This document shows positions 58,101 through 64,000 of a DNA stretch of 64,000 nucleotides, piece after piece. The stretch covers positions 12,517,001 through 12,581,000 of the forward strand of contig CM059585.1 in NCBI GenBank assembly GCA_030407085.1. The letters run 5' to 3'. Origin of the DNA: Trichopria drosophilae (taxonomy: Eukaryota; Arthropoda; Insecta; Hymenoptera; Diapriidae). The notes beneath the pieces are model-generated. The model ran no database searches and was not told the origin of the DNA. It saw only the letters and a program-made list of their open reading frames with translations. Position 1 is the first letter of the stretch, and each line of letters starts with the position of its first letter. The position numbers and the translations under genes are program-made.

Positions 58101-59861
58101 AGTTAAGAGACAAGGAGGAATGATGGTGAAAGATTTAATGAAGAGTTTAATTTACAAAAAAGGTATTTTGTATTTACTCAAGTTTACAAGTTACTAAACG
58201 AATTAATTTTGTAGAAAGCAATCACTACAACGTGAGTTTACTTCGACAACATCAATTCTTAACAAAACTGATCGAAAGACTCAACAACGATGAGTCTGTC
58301 ATCGACGAACTCGAATCAGTAAGAAAAATTTTAACAACACCTGAAAACATGACTTTTTATATCGCTGCAAACGTTGATAAATTGTCGCAAGATGTTTACA
58401 CTCCATGGAATACTTTGTTCTTGGAAGAACAATTTCAAAACGCAAAAAAAAAGAAGTTACAGGTCACTCCCGATACTAAAGTAATGAATCCATGGAATGA
58501 AATTTCAATGACTGGTTGCGTAACAAGTTTGAGCTGCATCGAGTCTTTGTATTTAATCCAGTGTTGTCCAGCTATCACAAGTTACGAGAGTTCAGATTTG
58601 GCACCGTTGTTAGTTTGTCTACAATACTTTACGCAGTTAGAGGTGAGCATTGTTGGTATGCTATTACATTTTTATTAAAGCGAATTTTATTTAGGGTCCA
58701 ATGTGGAGGCAAATTAGGGGACAAGGTTTGTCTTATCACTACAACATGTATCCGATGGTGAACGAAGGTTTATTGTACTTGGTTCTCTATCAAGCTACAA
58801 ATCTTGTCGCTGCGTTCAAGGAAGCTAAAAACATTATTGTAAGTTTCTTAATATTTGGTACCAAAACTATTTTTTGATTGTTGTGTATTACAGGAAAGTC
58901 ACTTGGCAGAGGAAAAGTGGGAAAGATTGTTGTTTGAGTCAGCTAAGACATCATTAATTTACAAGATTGTTCAGCGAGAAAAAAGTGTTGGTGATGTCGT
59001 AAAGGAAACTCTACTGAATTATTGTAAGAATGTACCATTGGATTATCATCGACAGATGGTCAACAGGATATCGACAGTAACAATCGCAGATATTAATCGT
59101 GTTGCACCAATTTACCTCAAAAAACTTTTCAATCCAGATGTCGCTAAGACTACAGTGGTCTGTCATCCGCTGAAAGCTGACGAAGTCGTATCCGGTTTTA
59201 AAGGGTAAAATTTTTAATTTAACATTTAATTAATCATTTAAAAAATCATTTATGTCGGCCATCTTGGATCCACCATTTTGAATTTACAAAATTCTGACAT
59301 CAAATTCGTAATCAGCGACCGAAAAAATTCCCGATTATCAACTTTCATCGAAATCAAGTAAATTTTTTACATTTATGTCGGCCATCTTGGAACCGCCATT
59401 TTGAATTTTCAAAATCTGATTTCAGATTTATAATCAGCGGCCCCGAAAACCCCCGAGAACCCATTTTCATAAAGTTTCGGTAATTTTTCGCATTTCGTTC
59501 GGCCATCTTGGATCCGCCATTTTGAATTTACAAAATCTGACTCCAAATTCGTAATAAGCGACCCCGAAAACCCCCGAGTAATTTTCAGCTGTTTTCCGTA
59601 TAAAGAAACAATGTGCGCCGCACATTTTAATAAATTTACAGCCGCCATATTGGATCCGCCATTTTGAATTGTAAAAGTTATTGCAAAATGTACACGTATG
59701 ATCCATTACCACGTTTGTCAATCATTTTTTTTGTACATATATGATCCATTACCATCGAAGTGGTTAAAAGTTTTCAAAATTTAATTAATGAATGTTTCAG
59801 GTTTAATATGGATTTGAAACTTTACAACAGCCTGGAAGAATCGTACCTGAACTCTTGGTGA
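46149..59861 (+). CDS. M16-family zinc metallopeptidase, C05D11.1-like (1018 aa, 12 exons)
   Basis: Intracellular peptidase of the pitrilysin clan, closest in layout to the C05D11.1 / presequence-protease branch. Exons: 46149..46320, 46616..46857, 46914..47082, 47135..47298, 47359..47880, 50460..50714, 50770..50940, 57745..58162, 58215..58642, 58695..58838, 58894..59204, 59801..59861. All introns are GT-AG and all phases join: 3057 bases. Zinc site: inverted motif H69-T-L-E72-H73 (LPHTLEHLIFLGS) with the third ligand E162 in GVVYCEM. The second half (from IPVEHRPYIPLLLETILESP) is the inactive M16 C-terminal domain pair, ending LNSW. A charged linker (AKEKKRIEDQKN) joins the halves. There is no obvious targeting peptide at MAPVDGSPANN. 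Introns are tiny (52 to 60 bp) except four of 295, 2579, 6804 and 596 bp, the last three holding repeats. AATAAA lies 78 bases after the stop. Substrate unknown. Confidence 0.92.
47904..50430. mobile_element. PiggyBac-like TTAA element inside M16 intron 5
   Basis: Left end TTAA then CCCGTTAAGGCCTAAACGG, right end CCGTTTAGGCCTTAATGGG then TTAA; the ends match for over 40 bp. The inside is a set of nested palindromes: 48080..48345 pairs with 48655..48930, and about 48935..49215 pairs with 49835..50165. Two opposed ATGGCGG modules lie at 49520..49740. No transposase. The host intron without it is 48 bp. Confidence 0.85.
50977..51064. repeat. Interstitial telomere-like TTAGG array
   Basis: About twelve TTAGG units (GGTTAGGTTAGGTTAAG...) with a few AAGTCAGG variants, in M16 intron 7. 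Same word as the insect telomere. Confidence 0.8.
51115..51400 (+). repeat. ATGGCGG modules, three in tandem (intron 7)
   Basis: Three units with AAATTCAAAATGGCGGA cores and GGGTTTTTGGGGTTGCTGAT-like starts, spacing about 115 to 120 bp. Confidence 0.75.
52005..52450 (+). repeat. ATGGCGG modules, four in tandem (intron 7)
   Basis: Units begin GGGGTTTTCGAGGCTGCTGA and carry TCAAAATTCAAAATG then GGATCCAATATGGCCGACC. One inverted unit follows at about 52755..52830. Confidence 0.75.
53177..53990. mobile_element. PiggyBac-like TTAA element (814 bp) in M16 intron 7
   Basis: TTAA then CCCTTTGAGGGGC at the left, GCCCCTCAAAGGG then TTAA at the right. One plus-strand and one minus-strand ATGGCG module inside. 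No coding sequence. Confidence 0.8.
54290..57035. repeat. Giant palindrome, ~1-kb arms, in M16 intron 7
   Basis: The left arm (54290..55260) and right arm (56050..57035) are inverse copies with few gaps; landmarks include GGGTGAACATAAAAACACAT, AACCGATTCGATTTCATTCA and TTCATCCTTTTCGTTCATA. The loop of about 790 bp is AT-rich. A segment holding AAAATAGTAGGTTTGGATAT occurs three times as direct copies (about 55390, 57065, 57240), one in the loop and two just outside the right arm. Confidence 0.85.
59245..59665 (-). repeat. ATGGCGG modules, four inverted units in M16 intron 11
   Basis: Four units of about 110 to 125 bp on the minus strand, each with GTCGGCCATCTTGGATCC-like and CCGCCATTTTGAATTT cores. 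They account for most of this 596-bp intron. Confidence 0.8.
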
Positions 59862-59938
59862 ACCGCCATCTTGTAATTCCATATTAAATTTCATTGTATT
59901 TTTTTAAATTTTGCTAAAGAATATTTGTATTTCTGCGA

Positions 59939-59944
59939 AATAAA
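59939..59944 (+). terminator. Poly(A) signal of the M16 gene
   Basis: AATAAA 78 bases after the stop codon, in an AT-rich 3' end; the next gene begins 120 bases further on. Confidence 0.6.
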
Positions 59945-60063
59945 GTTTTTGCGTCGATAAAGTTGTTTTCCGAGTTTTTGAATTTCGAATTTTGAAAAAG
60001 TTGAAGGTAGATGTTATGACAGTTACAAAATTCGGCGTTGAAAAGTTACAAAAATTATAGTAA

Positions 60064-60411
60064 ATGGCTAATTCCAGTTGCGGATCGACGATGCAAACTT
60101 ACAATGGGGAATTGATGAAATGTGCGTATTCCGAGTGCTTCGGACGATTTTGTAAAGGTTAGAATTTTTTTGTAATTATAAAGAATTGAGGAAATAAAAT
60201 GTGAAACGTAGGCATCGAGGATTTGAAGGCAACGAAGGCGTGTATTCAGGCACAGATGGATGCTGAGGAGGAGGAAAGATGCGCGCTGCAGAAGGATGTC
60301 GAGAGGATGTCACAGAAGATCAGTCAGTTAAACGAGAGTCTTGGTAAGAAAGCGGCTGCACGAAACGATTACGAACGAACCATTCAAGAAACCGAATCTG
60401 CTTATACTAAG
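60064..60411 (+). CDS. SSNA1: SSNA1 (NA14) homologue, first two exons
   Basis: Small coiled-coil protein of centrosomes, basal bodies and axon branch points that nucleates and stabilises microtubules. Exon 1 is 60064..60121 (19 codons plus T, donor GTGCGT); exon 2 is 60212..60411 (acceptor AACGTAG, 66 complete codons, donor GTCAGG). The joined frame reads MQTYNGELMKC then IEDLKATKACIQAQMDAEEE, aligning with the family's LQNYNNELVKCIEEL start, followed by the signature NESLGKKAAARNDYERTIQE and TESAYTK. I chose the GTGCGT donor over the one at 60158 because the latter inserts 12 residues into this conserved block. The 86 visible residues are about 70% of the usual 119. The last exon is not found before 64000; the intron holds a large repeat field. 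It starts about 200 bases after the M16 stop, same strand. Confidence 0.88.
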
Positions 60412-60439
60412 GTCAGGAAAATCAGTTTTACTAATTTCT

Positions 60440-63400
60440 TTAAAATGTAGAATTAAAAAAAATTCTTTTGTATTTGTTGTTTGTTTTGTATAAGACATTT
60501 TTAATACGTTTCAATTCGGTTGAATTTGCATGAAATTACACTTCGATTTATTAGTTTGTTCATCTTGCATGCATTTTATAGTAAAAAAATTGGACTGAAG
60601 TATAAAAACACGAATAGAATTGGATTGAAAATTTAGAATTTAAAAAAATTCTCTTGTATTTTTTGTTTGTTTTGTATAAGACATCTTTAATACGTTTCAA
60701 TTCGGTTGAATTGGCATAAAATTACATTTCGATTTATTAGTTTGTTTACCTTACATGAATTTTATAATAAAAATGAATTGAAATATAAAAGGACGAATAG
60801 AATTGGATTGAAAATTTAGAATTTAAAAAAATTCTCTTGTATTTTTTGTATAAGACATTTTTAATCTGTTTCAATTCGGTTGAATTTGCATGAAATTACA
60901 TTTCGATTTATTAGTTTATTCATCTTTCTTGAATTTTATAGTAAAAAAATTGGATTGAAGTATAAAAACACGAATAGAATTGGATTGAAAATTTAGAATT
61001 TAAACAAATTCTAATTCGTGTTTTTCAATCCAATTCTATTCGTCTTTTTATATTTCAATCCAATTTTTTACTATAAAATTCATGAAAGATGAACAAACTA
61101 ATAAATCGAAATGTAATTTCACACAAATTAAACCGAATTGAAACACATTAAAAATGTCTTATACAAAACAAACAAAAAATATCCGTTTATTTTCATATTT
61201 ATTTCGATTATAAACAAAGGAGGGAATTAAAGCACATAAATAAGAATAAAATTGAATTGAAATAAATATTTCTGACTAATTCATTTCAATACTTTTCTAT
61301 TCGGTTCAGTCCATTTATATATGTAATTAATTCAATTCTAAACGATATACGAAGCATATAAATACGAAAAAAGTCGAATTAAAAGTATTATTTCTTATAA
61401 ATTCATTTCAATTCAAATTAATACTTTTCTATCCAGTTCAATCCGTTTATTTTCATATTTATTTCAATTATAAACAAAGGAGGGAATTAATGAAATAAAT
61501 ATTTCTGACTAATTCATTTCAATATTTTCTATTCGGTTCAATCCATTTATATCCGTAATCAATTCAATTCTAAACGATATATGAAGCATACAAATATGAA
61601 AAAAGTCGAATTAAAAGTATTATTTCTTATAAATTCATTTCAATTCAAATTAATACTTTTCTATCCAGTTCAATCCATTTATTTTCATATTTATTTCAAT
61701 TATAAACAACGGAGGGAATTAAAACACATAAATAAGAATAAAATTGAATTAAAATAAATATTTCTGACTAATTCATTTTAATTCAAACTAATACTTTTCT
61801 ATCCATTTAAATCCTTTTTATATTCTTATCTAATTCAATTTTAAACACCAACAAATTGAACAAACTATACTAAAACCTAATAAAACTGGATTGAAACCTA
61901 TTTCCGATTAAAAATAACTCCTCTATCCTTTTCAATCCAATTCTATTCGTGTTTTTATACTTCAATCCAATTTTTTTACTATAAAATTCATGAAATATGA
62001 ATAAACTAATAAATCGAAATTTAATTTCGTGCAAATTCAACCGAATTGAAACACATTAAAAATGTCTTATACAAAACAAACAAAAAGTACAAAAAAATAC
62101 AAGAGAATTTTTTTAAATTCTAAATTTTTAATCCAATTCTATTCGTGTTTTTATACTTCAATCCAATTTTTTCCTATAAAATTCATGCAAGGTGAACTAA
62201 CTAATAAATCGAAATGTAATTTCATGCAAATTAAACCGAATTGAAACAGATTAAAAATGTCTTATACAAAACAAACAAAAAGTACAAGAGAATTTTTTTA
62301 AAACACGAATAGAATTGGATTGAAAATTTAGAATTTAAAAAAATTCTCTTGTACTTTTGGTTTGTTTTGTATAAGACATTTTTAATACGTTTCAATTCGG
62401 TTTAATTTGCATGAAATTACACTTCGATTTATTAGTTTATTCATCTTTCATGAATTTTATAGTAAAAAATTGGATTGAAATATAAAAAGGCGAATAGAAT
62501 TGGATTGAAAAACACGAATAGAATTGGATTGAAAATTTAGAATTTAAAAAAATTCTCTTGTTTGTTTTGTACAAGACATTTTTAATGTGTTCAATTCGGT
62601 TTAATTAGCATGAAATTACATTTCGATTTATTAGTTTGTTCACCTTGCATGAATTGTATAGTAAAAAATTGGATTGAAATATAAAAATACGAATAGAATT
62701 GGATTGAAAAACCGAATAGAATTGGATTGAAAATTTAGAATTTAAAAAAATTCTCTTGTATTTTTTTGTGCTTTTTGTTTGTTTTGTATAAGACATTTTT
62801 AATGCGTTTCAATTCGGTTGAATTTGCATGAAATTACACTTCGATTTATTAGTTTGTTCACCTTGCATGAATTGTATAGTAAAAAATTGGATTGAAATAT
62901 AAAAATACGAATAGAATTGGATTGAAAAGGATAGAGGAGTTATTTTTAATCGGAAATAGGTTTCAATCCAGTTTTATTAGGTTTTAGTATAGTTTGTTCA
63001 ATTTGTTGGTGTTTAAAATTGAATTAGATAAGAATATAAAAAGGATTTAAATGGATAGAAAAGTATTAGTTTGAATTAAAATGAATTAGTCAATTCAGCT
63101 AATAGTTGACGTTTACAAGGATAAAAATGAATTTAAAAGATCACAATGAATCTGTTTTGAATCTATTTAAATTTGGATTTTTAATATTTTCAATTCGATT
63201 TAAAACTTTCAATTTGCGTTTACTGGTCGTTTCAAAATGTTTATTTATTTCAATCCAATTCTATTCGTATTTATATCGATTGAATCTGCTCATCGGTTTT
63301 TACTTAGTTTCAGTTTTTTATTATAGATTTTTAAGTTTTTAAACTTTTCATGTAGTTAAAATTTAAACGGATTCAATCGAATAGGAAAGCATTGAATTAA
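60440..63400. repeat. Mixed-orientation field of ~185-bp GAATAGAATTGGATTGAAA units
   Basis: Units run GAATAGAATTGGATTGAAAA, then TTTAGAATTTAAAAAAATTC, TGTATAAGACATTTTTAATA, TTTCAATTCGGTTGAATTTG and CGATTTATTAGTTTGTTCA. Three copies lie forward near 60460, 60640 and 60810; then come inverse copies (61010..61180, 61930..62260), more forward copies to 62900, and a different, longer sequence (about 61770..61960) inverted at 62915..63090. Nested fold-backs, no gene. It sits in SSNA1 intron 2. Confidence 0.85.
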
Positions 63401-64000
63401 AATTTATCTGTCAGAAATTTCTTGCTTTCCTTATGTTTTATTATGTTTTAACCTTTTTATTATTGGTTTTCAGCTTTTTTTCTTTTTTTAAAAATAAATA
63501 TGGGTTTTTTATTTTGAATATTGTGCTAAGTTCGTTTCAAAATTTATTAATATTTTATTTTCTATCTATCAATAATATATTTTAGTTTTCTGTAATTCAA
63601 AATAATAATAAGTTACGTTTTGTATATTTTTTTACTTTTTTTTCATTGACAAATAATTTGTTATGTTTTCTTATTTTCTTACTTTCTTAATATTTAATTA
63701 TTTTTATTACATTTACGATTTTAAAACCATTTTATTAAATTTCATATGTTGTTACGTTTGTTACTTTTGTTCTTTTTTCTTCTAATAACATTCGTTATTT
63801 TTATCGATCTTTATCGAATGGTACATTTAATTGTTTACGTTTTTCGTCACTTCTTTTACTTAGTAAGAAGTGATTTTGTCGAATTTTAACATATTTTAAG
63901 ATATCTTTTCATATTTTCTTTAACATTGGCTCATTTTTTTGTAAAATTTCACAAGATATGTATGAAAATTCTTCAAATTACCCACATTTCTGGCGCTCTT
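63401..64000. other. AT-rich intron tail
   Basis: Remaining SSNA1 intron sequence to the window edge. No exon, RNA or repeat boundary recognised. Confidence 0.4.

Overview
The window looks like a stretch of an AT-rich insect nuclear genome. The evidence is spliced genes with GT-AG introns, many of only 48 to 60 bp, an insect-type ionotropic receptor, interstitial copies of the insect telomere word (TTAGG/CCTAA), a DUF4780-type gene of the kind repeated in insect genomes, and a dense load of short inverted-repeat DNA elements. I cannot fix the order. Nothing here is prokaryotic, viral or organellar.

Genes fall into two blocks that diverge at about 26.7 to 27.0 kb. On the minus strand, from right to left: Polr1H/RPA12 (RNA polymerase I small subunit, 3 exons, 26694 to 16576, first intron 9.7 kb); a DUF4780-type protein (13356 to 11956, with a GC-rich leader); an unrecognised two-exon small gene (8756 to 6104); and the 5' part of an ionotropic chemoreceptor (5093 to beyond base 1). 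On the plus strand, from left to right: two neighbouring CIA30-domain genes (28759..34893 and 37188..41054); an M16-family zinc metallopeptidase of the C05D11.1 type, reconstructed here over 12 exons as 1018 residues (46149..59861); and the first two exons of SSNA1, a coiled-coil microtubule-nucleation protein (60064 onward, running off the window). These are mostly housekeeping genes with no obvious shared pathway.

Most of the rest is mobile DNA. Families recognised by their ends and target duplications: (a) pogo/Tigger-like MITEs with CAGTRG ends at TA, at least ten, with several different subterminal words; (b) long fold-back elements with TTAA duplications and CCC ends (piggyBac-like) at 6262, 13827, 47904 and 53177; (c) CACTGTAAAAA-ended elements at TA, clustered at 20.5 to 27.7 kb; (d) CCCAGYAAACGAAAA-ended palindromes; (e) a hAT-like MITE with an 8-bp duplication; (f) a 187-bp insertion with a 13-bp duplication and a hammerhead-like core; (g) several very large palindromes, the biggest being a roughly 1-kb-arm inverted repeat inside a peptidase intron.

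A module of about 107 bp built around the words CAAAATGGCGGATCC and AATATGGCGGAC recurs at many places, in tandem and in both orientations, often inside the TTAA elements. It is the most striking structure the genes do not explain. Two of the TTAA elements account for nearly all the length of the introns that hold them: removing one element and one TTAA leaves an intron of 48 bp in the peptidase gene and about 123 bp in the small gene.
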